Shown: positions 1-10,705 of the stretch, piece after piece
Position numbering within the stretch: position 1 is the first letter of the stretch
How the letters are laid out: each line of letters begins with the position of its first letter
DNA from: Apostichopus japonicus
Lineage: Eukaryota > Echinodermata > Holothuroidea > Aspidochirotida > Stichopodidae
Length of the DNA stretch: 64,000 bases
Assembly (NCBI RefSeq): GCF_037975245.1
Contig: NC_092561.1
Span: 21,216,826-21,280,825, forward strand
Direction: 5' to 3'
The notes under the pieces: model-generated
Told to the model about the DNA's origin: nothing
The model's database searches: none
What the model saw: only the letters and a program-made list of their open reading frames with translations
Made by a program: the position numbers and the translations under genes

Positions 1-259
1 TGGGTATTGACCGCAGCTGTATGTACTGACTGTACACTAGTGGCTAATTACCAATGGTAGCAAGCTGTGTGTGTATTTTCTGGGATCGATGGTGTTGTCT
101 AACACTTCTGTTACACCTCATTCGAACTAGGTCAAATTACCAGCATTAGATGATTTTTTTTTGCGTGAGTCTTCACACCCTTTAATCTTGACACTCAGTG
201 TGTACTGTTTGGTGGGTGTCCGTCTGTCATTTCATTTGATCCCTTTTCATTTCATTTAG

Positions 260-460
260 TTGGTCATCTTTGAGTCCAGATGTCCGAGGTCAGCATTTGC
301 ACAAGATTGCGGACATTCTCGAGTCCCGACTCGACGAGTTTGCTGAGATAGAATCCCGAGACCAAGGAAAACCGGTTGGACTGGCCAAGAAGGTAGACAT
401 CCCCAGAGCTGTCCTAAACTTGAGGTTTTTTGCAACAGCAATTCAGCACACACTGAATGA
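260..460 (+). CDS. ALDH8A1: ALDH8A1 copy 1, exon 2
   Basis: The acceptor is TTTCATTTAG at 250-259 and the donor GTAAGT at 461. The exon begins WSSLSPDVRG, the ALDH N-terminal helical region, and includes ESRDQGKP and VDIPRAV. It ends in phase 2 (GA|), which joins to TTCA at 1017 to give Asp-Ser. There is no Met at its start, so an upstream exon is required. Confidence 0.93.
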
Positions 461-3400
461 GTAAGTAATTAAATATATTGAAGGGGCTGCTATAGATGTG
501 TGTGATATTTGTGTAGCAATTTAATTATTTTCATTTTAGTATTTTGTAATTTTTGTTGGCATTTTCAAGACCAATACTCTGCTATTTAATGGCTTGTCTC
601 CTATTGGAATACTTCATATACTGTACAGTACACATCTATAATTATGTATCACTTCTGTAGTAGGCAAGTTCTGTAATACAGCATATTTACATTTAGAATC
701 TTCTTCTGCATAGTTCACTAGTCATTCATTGACCTTCATTATGATGATGATGGTGATCAAGATGGTGGTGGTGATGGTGGTGGTGAGGGTAGTGGTGATG
801 AGGGTCGTGGGGTGGTGGTGAGGGTAGTGGAGATGAGGGTGGTGGTGAGGGTAGTGGGGATGAGGGTGGTGGTGAGGGTGATGGTGATGGTAGTGGTGCC
901 GGTGAGGGTGTAGTGATGAGGGTGGTCGTAGTGAGGGCAGTGGTGGTGAGGGTGTTAGTGGTGGTGTGGATGGTGATGACATGATTAAAATTGGTTGAAA
1001 TTTTTCTTTCTTCTAGTTCAACAGTACAGAGTAAGTTTGGTGTTTTCAACTATACGACTAAGAATCCCATCGGTGTAGCCGGGCTGATCAGTCCCTGGAA
1101 TCTGCCTCTCTACTTACTCACCTTCAAGATTGGTCCGTGCATCGCAGCCGGTAACACATGCATCTGTAAACCAAGTGAGATGACCTCAGTCTCTGCATGG
1201 ATGTTATGTGAGGTCATGAAACAAGCAGGTACAGTATACATTAGAACCACAGTATATATTGTGAAAATCTGTAGTGATCTGGAATATATTGCAGATTAGG
1301 TACATATCTGACTTTATAACATCAGCAGATTGCATATATTGACTTCTGAATGGTAGAGAAAGAAGGAAGCTGGAAGAGGGCAGTTGCCTTAGAGAGGGTC
1401 ATTGGGGGCACTGTGCAAGAATGGTATCAGTTGTTAGGCTATGAGGCTTGTAAGCATGTTTGTAAATACCCAAACCAATAAGATTTGGGGTAGTGATCAT
1501 CACTTGGAACAAATGTCTTGTATCACATAACAAATGCTATACAAGGTGTTCACATAACAAATGCTGCAAAGATGTATATGTAACAGTATTGACTCATGGT
1601 TGGAGTGGAATCCACCTAACAGGGGTCCGAGTATACAAGGCCTCGAGTCTGAGCCAAGTCCAATTTCACTGTGGGGCAAGTCCCATTCGGACTGGATTGT
1701 TGAGCCTCTCTTGTGAACAGGGCATTAGGGAAGGGTACGGGTGGGGAGGGGTGCGGCACTTACCATACCAACCTATTGTTGAGACCCGTACACTTGACTG
1801 TTCCACACACAAGCATAATCCTTTGAGAACATACTGCATAGAAAAGTCAATAAAAGTATACAAGGAAGGGGGTGGCTTCATTTGGGCTCGTTACTTACCC
1901 CTTGAAGCCAAGTACCTAAATATATGTGATGTGGACTATGTTCACATTAACCTACTCACCCAATTCCTTCCCTATGCTGTGCTAACCTCCACCCCTCTCC
2001 ACAACTGCAAACCATAGAATACATCATACATATCTGATATCAAATTCAAGGTTTATGTGTATGCATAAATTCAAATTGATCTATAGATAATTATTGTACA
2101 AACTTCACATAGACAGGCCAGCTCTGTAACCATGCAGTGACCTATAGCTATATATGCTACTAGTTACTTTATTCACATCTGATTAAGACACTGTAACTAT
2201 AAGAGCAAGAACCTTCTTCATAGCAGTTATTAAGCCTTTTTACTATACAATAGTCTACAAAGTGGATATATTTTAATTTGTGGACACTCAGGATGCAAAT
2301 AATAGTTTATCTCATTCTCAGATAACTTTATGATTTGAATAGGATGCTTTCAGGAGCTTCACTGACAATATGCACTGTTGGGCCTCACAGATTGTTTTGC
2401 AGTAAATCAATAAGTAACTTGTAATAACAATGCCATGGTTCAAGTTCAAGCTTGTTGTTGTCAACACTTCTTTGAACCATTTCAGCCAATAGACTATTCT
2501 CATCAAGGCATTATAATAACAATGGAATAAGCTAGGAAGTCTGTACCTGCTAGGAATTCCCTCTATTGTCTTGGACAATAGAGCCCATTTCAGCCAATGA
2601 ACTATTCTCATCAAGGCATTATAATAACAATGGAATAAGCCAGGAAGACCGAACCTGCTAGAAATTCATTCTTTTGTTATTCAGATGTATAGGAGCAGAT
2701 CTTCATTGTTCCTTTCTCTGATAAACATTCTTTAGCTCTACAAGTTAGGGAGCTGTAGTCTGCACATGTTTGCAACACTACTGGATGCAAGCTCCTTCTG
2801 TGAACAAGTGCATAGTTATACTACAGTATAGTACTACACCCTTAGGGCCTTACAACAGGCTTTTAGAGCTACTCACTGAATTCTCAGGACCTTACCAGCC
2901 AAGGAAAGCATGCAGGGATTGCTGCTTCTGCCAGGGATGTTTAGACTCATTATTACTATTCTACTAGTCACTATCAGCAGCTATAATAGCCTACATGATC
3001 ATGGTACTTTTTGAACAGTAACTCTCTTTAGTAGAGATTAGCAAGAGCAACAATATTTTATACCCGGAAGCCATTTCATTTGTTGCCCAGCAAAGTGTAC
3101 AAACTTGAACAGGAACCCAGCTGCAAAATTATATCCTTTTAGTTCAGCAAGCAAGAACATATCCTCAAACATCTTGAAGGGTAAGTCCTGTATTCATAGC
3201 CTAGGCTTATAGGATTCTAGAGGATCTTCACCAAAGCACATGGTTTGCTGGATGCCATGTTCCTTAACAATGTGATGCCAGGACTGGCTACTGCATTAGT
3301 TTGTATTTTTAACCTATGAGATGTGGTGTAGGGTAAAGAAAGTTCTACTATCTGTTGCTATTTTTTATACAGGACTTCCTCCTGGCGTCGTCAACATGGT

Positions 3401-6400
3401 GTTTGGCTACGGACACAAAGTTGGCCAATCGATGGTTGAACATCCTGAGATTCCAGTCATTTCGTTCACTGGTGGCACTGCAACCGGCAAGAAAATTATC
3501 GGCAGCAGCGCTGCAAACTTCAAGAAATTGTCCTTAGAGGTAGGTACTATATAATTAAGTGTGTTCTACTAAATTAAGCTTAAATTTATGGTGTAATTGA
3601 TTCATGATTCAGAGTCTAATTACATGTTGGAGTTAAGTACTACTGGTTAATGAAGTGTTTGTGACACTTGAATATAGAGCTATTTTGATTAACATGTTGT
3701 GAAGATGTGCTTTAGGCATACAGCCAAATCCTGTCATGATTTTTCGATGTGTGACTATTATGAAGGCCAAATAATATTTCAGATTATGTTAATACTCAGC
3801 TCAATAGCTTTTTTTGAAGCTGGTAAGCTGGTCACTTCGCCCAACAACCATTTTGCCCAACTGCCATTTCGAACAACCTCACCATTTCGCCCAACCATGT
3901 TAGTCATTTGGCCCTACCATCATGGTCATTTTTCCCAACTTTGGGGGTTATTTCGACCAATATTGATTAAATAAACTTAAGTTCAATATAACAGACAGGG
4001 ATACTTCTATGGGTTTGGTCAATTTAATAAGGAAAAGTTTAGGAATTGTTAACGTTACGGGATACAAACCGAATATTAAGGAAACTTAAGTCGTGGTTAC
4101 AGTCAGTAGGATGGATGTTTTAGGGGTTGGGTTTGATAGCTTTTTATGGAGACCGATTCCCCTTTGTTTGTATAACATTAGATTCTATTACTTCCATTGT
4201 ATGGTTTCCATTTAGAATGTGGTTTCCACATAGCTATCCTGCTTCTGTAAATCTATATCGTGTGTTATCTGTCATAATGAATGAATATATCATGTGATGT
4301 CCACTTGCAAATTGGCTTGCCCAAGTCTTACGTACACCCACAGAGAAAAAGAAAGAAAACAATAACAAAATATTAATTAGTGTAGACCTTGAGAGAAACA
4401 ATTTAAACAAACTTTTTGCCTTTTTGATACCTGATTTGTGAAATGTGATAGTATTCTCTTTGCTCTGTCTAGCTCGGAGGTAAGAATGCTGCTATAATAT
4501 TTGACGATGCTGATTTAGAGCAGTGCATTCCAACGGTCGTTCGTTCCAGTTTCACCAATCAAGGAGAGGTCTGTCTCGCCACCAGCAGGATCTTCGTCCA
4601 GGAGAAACTCTATCCAAGGTTTTTGGAATTATTCATAGAGGCTACCAGGTGACTAAGCAATCTTTTTTTTTTATTCACCCCCCCCCCCTCATATTTCTTG
4701 GAAGGTTTCTGCTTGCCGAGTATTGGTGAACAGCAATTTTTGAAACCTAAATATCTGTCGACATATGACTAACTTTTCTTCTGTCCCCCTACTCTCCCAT
4801 TGTCCCCCCCCCCCCGTCACTCCTCTTCTCATAGCTCTCTTACACCCTTTTTTCTCCACACCTTTCTGTCTATGTCCTTCTCCAGTTTATTTCCTACCCT
4901 CTTCCCTTAATCCTCTCTTTGTCCCTCCACTGTTTATCTCCTACCTATCCTCTTCCCCTGTTGGTTTCTTTTTTTCTTCTCTCCATCCCTTGTACTAATC
5001 CCCTTACACCTGTCTTTTTGCATTCACCATGCTCATTAACCTGTCTGTATTCTGTGTGTAATTTTGTCCCTTCTGTTACTCTTACTTGTCATTTAGCCTT
5101 TTAAGAAGATCCTGCTAGGATCGAAACGACAGGCCAACTTACTTTTACACAACGTATGATGTAAATATGTCTCACAGTCACTGTTTTTAGATTTGTACAA
5201 ATTTAATTTGAAAAGGTTAAATGTCTTAGAAAGAAGGCACCCCTGTTGAATAGTTGTAGGGTGATGTTCTGCAACCTATGGGTTAATATGACCTGTGACA
5301 TGCTAATCTTCCAGTTTCATTGTCTCCTCTTGAAACCAAGATGGATGTGCTTATGGCAAGAAGCAGAGCCATCACAATTAGCAACCAAATGTAAACAATG
5401 GCATTGTAATGATAACATGGTAAGGGGGTGGGGAGTGGAGGGACATGCCCACCATCTGGCTGGGTGGTGGTCTAAGAGGTTGTGGGTTACTGAGCATTAT
5501 ACGGTCTGTGCTTTTAAAAGATGTTTAATGCTGTGTTGAGATCTATGTATTGGATTGTGTGTGTTTAGTGAGCTCAAATCATACATCTTTTCAAACACTC
5601 TACTTTATACTTCTAAAAATCATTGAAAACTTTTAATATTGATTTTTTCTTCCATCAGTCAAACTTGGCATCAATCACTGATTTAAAATTGAAGAGATTT
5701 CTTAAACAATTCTGTCTCTTCAGAAAACTTAAAGTTGGACCGCCAACAGAAAGCACCACCGATGTAGGGGCTCTGATCAGTAAAGAACACTTGGCAAAGG
5801 TCAAAGGTTATGTGGACATCGCTATTGAAGGAGGTCGCATTGAATGTGGAGAAAGAAGCCAAGATAAGGAATTATCTCTTCCAGAAAGTCATCAAAATGT
5901 AAGTAGAAAAGTGTATAAGAACTGTAGCAAAAATGGGTGTTACATGCCTAGGAACTATAGGCCTCTTAACATGCCTATACAAAGAGCCTCGTTCACCATA
6001 CACATCTCAAATAAGACACTACAATGATATTGTGAGGCACAATGTTTATTACTATATGGAGGTAAAGTTACAGGGTAAAGTTTACCTTGGACAAGTGGGA
6101 ATTGACCATCAAAGCCATTCGAGGGGGGTGGGGGCATGCAGGTAGATCCCATCGGTGCATTTTGATATCATGCTATTTGGTGTGAAAAATCTGCTAACTT
6201 GATGGAACACCTGTGGGTCAAAGGTTGATATTTAGGATAGCTACTGGATATCACATTGGCTAACAATTACATTAGTGTTTGCACGGGTTATCCGGGTACC
6301 CGCCCGATGCAATACTACCTGGTTCCTAATTTATTACCCGAATCCTACGCAGAGTGTGATTTGACTGTAGATTTGCAAATTTGTTTTTTTTTTCCCATTT

Positions 6401-9400
6401 TCCCATTGACTTTTTTCCCATTCCCAGGCAGATTTCCCATTGACTTAGTGTGGTGTTAGGCTAAAATATGTGGTCGAAGATAACAGCAATAATGAAGGTA
6501 CCCGCCCGACGCGATACTACCCGGTTCCTAATTTATTACTCGAATCCTACGCAAAGTGTGATTTAAAAAATAATCCAAACTGATGGTTAGGCAGATTTCC
6601 CATTGACTTAGTGTGGTGTTAGGCTACCATGTGGTTGAAGATTACAGCAATAACGAAAGTATTCCATGGATATCTTATAACTGCGTCACAATTTCAGCGA
6701 ATAAACAGATGGTTAGGCTTTGCTAGATTTCTCATGCATTGACTTAGTGTGGTGTTAGGCTACCATGTGGATGAAATTATTATTTATTCATTTGTTTATT
6801 TCATAGAAGGAAAGGCTGACAAGGAATTTTACGACATGTTTATGGATTATAGACGGGATAACTAAAAAATAATAATCGCAAGTGGCTTTTTACTAATCGT
6901 GTATTCCAAATGCGATCAAATTGCGCGAATCGCGTAATCTTGCGGCTAATGCGAACCCTGGGCCTGCATAATAGATAGTAGTAGTAACAACTGAGCTAAA
7001 GTAAAGGGATATTTTATAGTGTGATCCAATAGACGTAGAGAGCAAGCATAAGCAGTGGTGGCGTGGTGTGATATTAACAACATTACTACTAATTAGTAGT
7101 AATGCTAATTATATTAAGTAATTAACAAGTTTATGACAGAAAAAAACAAATAGAAATTACTGAGAAAGGTTTTATACCTTACCTTACACATACGTTTTTG
7201 AACATGAAAACATTTTCAGTAGAGAATAGAATTCATTTATTATAGCATTTAATATGTAATTTCTTGAAAATCGTTATACACAAGTGTAAACAATTTTTTC
7301 CCGGATACCTGACGGGTAACGGCTCTCGGGTACCTGGTTCCCATTTTTAGACCCGTGTAAACACTAAATTACATGTTGAAAAAGGGAATGTTTTCTGGCC
7401 GTAACCTGTGCTAATGCTTGTTTTCATCATTGAGACTGTCATATATATGTATATATGTTTGGATTGATAGTCAAAGGGACACCTTTCCTGCACGACCCTC
7501 CCTTATCACTGCCATTATATTATAATGTATTGTGTCGGTCTATGTTCCTTCAATAGTGTTTTTACTTTGTGGTATTTTCCTCCCAAGGGTTATTTCATGA
7601 GGCCGACAGTGATCACCAACTTAAAAGATACCTCAAGGTGCATGCAGGAAGAGATATTTGGCCCTGTCACATGTGTGGTACCATTTCAGACCGAAGAAGA
7701 AGTCATTGAAAGGGCCAATGGAGTACAGTTTGGCCTTTGTGCCTCTGTTTGGACTACGGACCTGGGTACCGCTCATCGGGTAGCTCATAAACTTGAGGTA
7801 ATGAAAAAGTAATGAACAGAGATGCCACTTTTCCAAATTTTGTCTGAAGTCCATTTTTGTTCTTGTAACATATCCAATTGTTCTGTCCTATAGAGATCCA
7901 TCAATCACCATATAAGAAAACTTAAGCAAACTTGCAAAACTTCACACACCCACTGATCACTTCTCAGTGTGCATAACCAGTAATTAAGCTGTACTAAGAT
8001 TTTAAATGTTTCTAAGCAACCAGTACAAATGAAGCGAACCGCGGGTGGCGGGGGAAATTTCCGGATTTAGGGTCCTACGCTTCAAACTCATAAGTTATCA
8101 ATGAGGAGGCAAGAGTGTTCTTGCGTTGAAACAACGGCTGACTTTTATTGCAAAACTCTACACAATATGAAAATGAAAATATACAAATGAAGAATAAGTC
8201 ATGACACATGACAATATAAAATGGCTCTGTATGATAAATGGCTTAAGGGTCTCTTTACTCTCTTAATTAAACTCTGTCTTAATTCGGGGAAAAACCTATA
8301 CTCAATATTCCATACTACGACATATGCACAGATACAGATAGAAGACTCAATAATATTACCCTGCAATACGACATTGCACTTGTACAATACAGTATAAAAA
8401 TGTATAAAGCGTATAAAGAATAATGTAAAATGAACATTATGAAATAAACTGCATGAATAATATTAAACGTTTGCCAACAGGCGAGGAATTTTGACACCTT
8501 CGTAATGTTCAGGGCAACACATGCCGCTGCAACTCATTATAGGCCATTTCACCTTAACTGTTCCTAGACAGCAGGAATTTACACCTCCTGAACCCACAAA
8601 CTCTCAAGAGACTTGGCACTCCATAGCTATCCATAAAGGCTAAGATTAGAAGGACAAGCTCTTGAGACAACTCTGTAGTGACCAACAGTAACAATATGTT
8701 CAAGATACAAAATACGAATACAGTATACGCTCTTTACACCGCGAGCAGTACAATACAGAAATACAGGTACAGTAAAATAATCTCTCAAAACAACTCAACT
8801 GTCAATACAGTACAATACACTTTCAATACAACGCAATACAGTACAATAACTTTCTGGATATAAACTCAACCTAACCGGTACTGTCACTCTACAGTATAAA
8901 GGTACACAATACTACTAGCACCCATGTGCTTAACGATACACAACCACTGATCTACACAGTGTACACAACGCACCCTATAAAACCATAGGACCAAGGTCCA
9001 AATACACAACCTAACATACGTACTTTGTACAGTGAAGTACAACCTAGCCAGAGGGGCAACAATTACAACTTCGATTCAATTTATCAACAATAAGGTTACG
9101 TACGGCAGTATAAAACAATAATAATATGTATTACTTAATCCCTTACTATACTGAAGTCAGCTCGCTCGCGAATAACAAGACGAAGGAGACTCTTCGCTCG
9201 CGGTACAGGAGGCTCGTGGACATCGAGACTCATCAACGCTAACTCTAGCCAGCTCGCTATGGTTTACAGTACTTCCGCCATCTTGAAACCAGTGGCTTCG
9301 AGACAGAAGCCGAACCATCCAAAAACCTGAGGCATCCTGCCTCTGAGAAGGGTGACATCTCCTCACGGACTCCAGATAATAAGGATACAGGTAAACTCTG

Positions 9401-10705
9401 GGCTATTGACGACCCAAGATTAAGTTAATATGACCAAAATATGAAAGGGATAACGAGGCGATGCCCCGGAGATCTGCAGGGACGATGTTCGCCATACAAC
9501 ACCGTGTACAGAACTGAAGAAACACGTGTATACAACTAACGCTACAAACTGACTATTACGACATATTACATAAGACATGCAAATACTAAACGGGTGCACA
9601 CTACAAAATTTCACTTCACTACACAAACATAAATGAAGATATCAATAAGAAGGGAACACAAAATTTCATTTATACTCCAAACATGGTCATGTGAAAAGTA
9701 AATGTAATAGCCTGCTGTATAGCTAGGCCAAGTGGTGACAGAACTACTACTAGAATAAGTCATTACTACTGCAAATATAACAGTGGCAATGCTTGTTGGT
9801 TTGTATAAGCCTAACCTGAGGAAAACCTTGTGGGTGTGTTATGAAAGCAATGTCAAAAAGTGGTCAGTGGTTTGCATTAATATTTGAAACATTTCAATAT
9901 ATTTCAATATATTTGAAGCATGTTCAAGAGCGCTTTACAATGACAACAAAATGACAAACCCTTTAAGTATGAATATGAAGAATAAACATGACACAGCTTA
10001 AATATTAAAATACATACAAAGGAATAATTTTAATAATAAAATAGATTTACAGTGAAATTCCTAAAAAAGAAAAAAGTGAGTTTTAAGTAAATTTAAGTAA
10101 CAAAATGACGCTGAGGTACAAAGGTACAGTGATATCAATGTATATGAAAACAATTTAGGACAGGAGGATGTGTTTATGAGTACAAATTTTAGGGCCTAAC
10201 AGTTAGGTCCTAGGCCAAGGCTTACTTACAAAACTTAGGGTTTTGGAAGCCAAATACAGTACTCCCTCAGTCAGTCTAAAAGCTTTGTAAACTCTTCAAA
10301 AGTAAATGTTGTATGATCTTCGTTCATGCCTGGTATGTAAATCCACATTTTGTAACTTTAAAGTAACCCTTTGATTTTGTTGAGGTCAAAGGTCACTTGA
10401 GTTTACTAAAGTTTTAAGTAAACAGGATAACGAAGAAAAGCTTGCTAAAAGTATGGCAAAGAATCAGTCAGTGTTTGGGCTATTATTCTGGTTCCTTTGC
10501 CCAATTTGATCTCTAGTTTTTGCTTTCACTAAACTGAATCATGTTTATGTTATAGGTTGGTACAGTTTGGACCAACTGTTGGCTGATTCGCGATCTAAAC
10601 ATGCCTTTCGGAGGGATCAAAGCTTCTGGGATCGGTCGAGAGAGTGCCAAGGAATCCTTGAACTTCTTCACTGAAGAGAAGACTATATGCATCAAGATGA
10701 CCTGA
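260..10705 (+). CDS. ALDH8A1: ALDH8A1-like aldehyde dehydrogenase, copy 1 (exons 2 to last; exon 1 outside window)
   Basis: Spliced gene with exons 260-460, 1017-1228, 3373-3539, 4473-4648, 5724-5898, 7588-7797 and 10556-10705, stop TGA at 10,703. All junctions are GT/AG and the phases join without a stop. The protein follows vertebrate ALDH8A1 (2-aminomuconic semialdehyde dehydrogenase, kynurenine branch of tryptophan breakdown, NAD-dependent, cytosolic). Visible motifs are ISPWNLP with the catalytic Asn, GNTCICKPSE, the catalytic Glu in SLE|LGG across a splice junction, the catalytic Cys in NQGEVCLA, EEIFGPV and PFGGIKASGIGRE. The first 60 or so residues and the promoter lie left of the window. 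No lesion is seen, so this is probably the working copy. The substrate is inferred from family membership. Confidence 0.93.
725..985. repeat. GGT/GAGGGTAGTGG minisatellite in ALDH intron 2
   Basis: Almost pure G/T/A strand with degenerate units of GGTGGTGAGGGTAGTGGGGATGA, just upstream of the exon 3 acceptor. Copy 2 carries the homologous array with a different unit count (37,085-37,373). The open frames through it in both strands are low-complexity and not genes. Confidence 0.9.
1017..1228 (+). CDS. ALDH8A1: ALDH8A1 copy 1, exon 3 (NAD-binding domain, catalytic Asn)
   Basis: Bounded by TTCTAG and GTACAG. It encodes NYTTKNPIGVAG, ISPWNLPLYLLTFKIG and AAGNTCICKPSEMTS, the ALDH cofactor-binding core. 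The Asn of SPWN is the oxyanion residue. It ends GCA G|, continued by GA CTT in the next exon. The copy 2 exon at 37,399 has the same length (212 bp). Confidence 0.95.
1229..3372. other. ALDH intron 3, no gene seen
   Basis: Intronic sequence shared with copy 2 except for small indels and a 108-bp tandem duplication (2478-2693). A 174-codon open frame at 1493-2017 is not conserved in copy 2 and has no recognisable domain. Confidence 0.7.
2478..2693. repeat. 108-bp tandem duplication, copy 1 only
   Basis: The stretch starting CATTTCAGCCAAT at 2478 recurs at 2586 with few mismatches. Copy 2 (about 39,026-39,110) has one unit, so this arose after the large duplication or was lost from copy 2. 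Confidence 0.8.
3373..3539 (+). CDS. ALDH8A1: ALDH8A1 copy 1, exon 4
   Basis: The acceptor is TTTATACAG and the donor GAG|GTAGGT. It encodes GLPPGVVNMVFGYG, HPEIPVISFTGG and KKLSLE; the last residue is the catalytic Glu. The copy 2 exon lacks one A in the GCTGCAAAC stretch and is frameshifted. Confidence 0.95.
3829..3958. repeat. Degenerate CATTTCGCCCAAC repeat block
   Basis: A short phrase related to CATTTYGCCCAACYA recurs about eight times with drift in ALDH intron 4; copy 2 has it at about 40,316-40,445. The surrounding intron has no open gene. The family is not recognised. Confidence 0.6.
4473..4648 (+). CDS. ALDH8A1: ALDH8A1 copy 1, exon 5 (catalytic Cys)
   Basis: Bounded by TGTCTAG and GTGACT. 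It starts LGGKNAAIIFDDADL and contains NQGEVCLATSRIFVQ; the Cys of GEVC aligns with the family nucleophile. The phase-2 end AG| pairs with A AAA in the next exon to restore Arg. Confidence 0.95.
4762..5150. mobile_element. Polypyrimidine-rich insertion (unclassified), copy 1 only
   Basis: Copy 2 passes directly from TCTGTCAACG to AATGATGTAAATA (41,252-41,270), whereas copy 1 has about 390 extra bases. They consist of a C/T-rich block (4,775-5,060) with a C13 run, then AAGAAGATCCTGCTAGGATC at 5,103. The latter contains a perfect inverted repeat GATCCT-GCT-AGGATC and is followed by GAAACGACAGG. No coding capacity is seen. It may be the end of a non-LTR or Penelope-type element, but the family is uncertain. 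Confidence 0.55.
5724..5898 (+). CDS. ALDH8A1: ALDH8A1 copy 1, exon 6
   Basis: Bounded by CTCTTCAG and AAT|GTAAGT. It encodes RKLKVGPP, GALISKEHLAKVKGYV and GGRIECGE, the segment of the catalytic domain between the Cys nucleophile and the second cofactor loop. Copy 2 differs here by in-frame indels only (-6, +3 bp). Confidence 0.93.
6273..7366. mobile_element. Non-autonomous hAT-like element, in ALDH intron 6
   Basis: The ends are inverted: TAGTGTTTGCACGGGT at the left, and ACCCGTGTAAACACTA at the right. An 8-bp target duplication AATTACAT lies at 6265-6272 and 7367-7374; 8 bp is the hAT length. The interior holds two tandem copies of a TACCCGCCCGAYGC..GATACTACC..GGTTCC module and a 24-bp perfect palindrome at 7081-7104. 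There is no transposase frame. The same insertion, with the same target duplication, is at 42,379-43,462, so it predates the segmental duplication. Confidence 0.85.
7588..7797 (+). CDS. ALDH8A1: ALDH8A1 copy 1, exon 7
   Basis: The acceptor is TCCCAAG and the donor GAG|GTAATG. It starts GYFMRPTVITNLKD and contains EEIFGPVTCVVPF and ERANGVQFGL, classic ALDH C-terminal motifs. In copy 2 one G is added in the run before TACCGC, which shifts the frame. Confidence 0.95.
8030..9623 (-). mobile_element. Solo LTR of the Ty3/Gypsy family found at 56 kb
   Basis: The reverse complement matches the LTR at 56,126-57,734 along its length, beginning TGTAGTGAAG and ending CGGTTCGCTTCA (TG...CA). Target duplication CAAA is at 8026-8029 and 9624-9627. 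Copy 2 has the empty site (CCAGTACAAACATAAATG near 44,110-44,127), so the insertion and the LTR-LTR deletion followed the duplication. TTTATT at 8144-8149 is the reverse-strand polyadenylation signal AATAAA. No internal region remains. Confidence 0.93.
10556..10705 (+). CDS. ALDH8A1: ALDH8A1 copy 1, last exon
   Basis: The acceptor is TTATAG. It encodes TVWTNCWLIRDLNMPFGG, IKASGIGRESAKESL and a C-terminus KMT followed by TGA at 10,703-10,705. This is the normal ALDH8A1 end. AATAAA at 10,938-10,943 is a possible polyadenylation signal. Confidence 0.94.
   Translation, partial: VGTVWTNCWLIRDLNMPFGGIKASGIGRESAKESLNFFTEEKTICIKMT

Noticed and set aside
1-180. ALDH exon 1
   Set aside because: No open coding segment with ALDH N-terminal features; this is intron sequence before the 250-259 acceptor.
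722-1049. His/Pro/Ser-rich open frames on the minus strand
   Set aside because: They are translations of the GGT minisatellite; the mirror array in copy 2 gives a different product.
1493-2017. 174-codon open frame in ALDH intron 3
   Set aside because: No recognisable domain, lies in an intron, and the homologous stretch of copy 2 (38,100-38,560) is broken.
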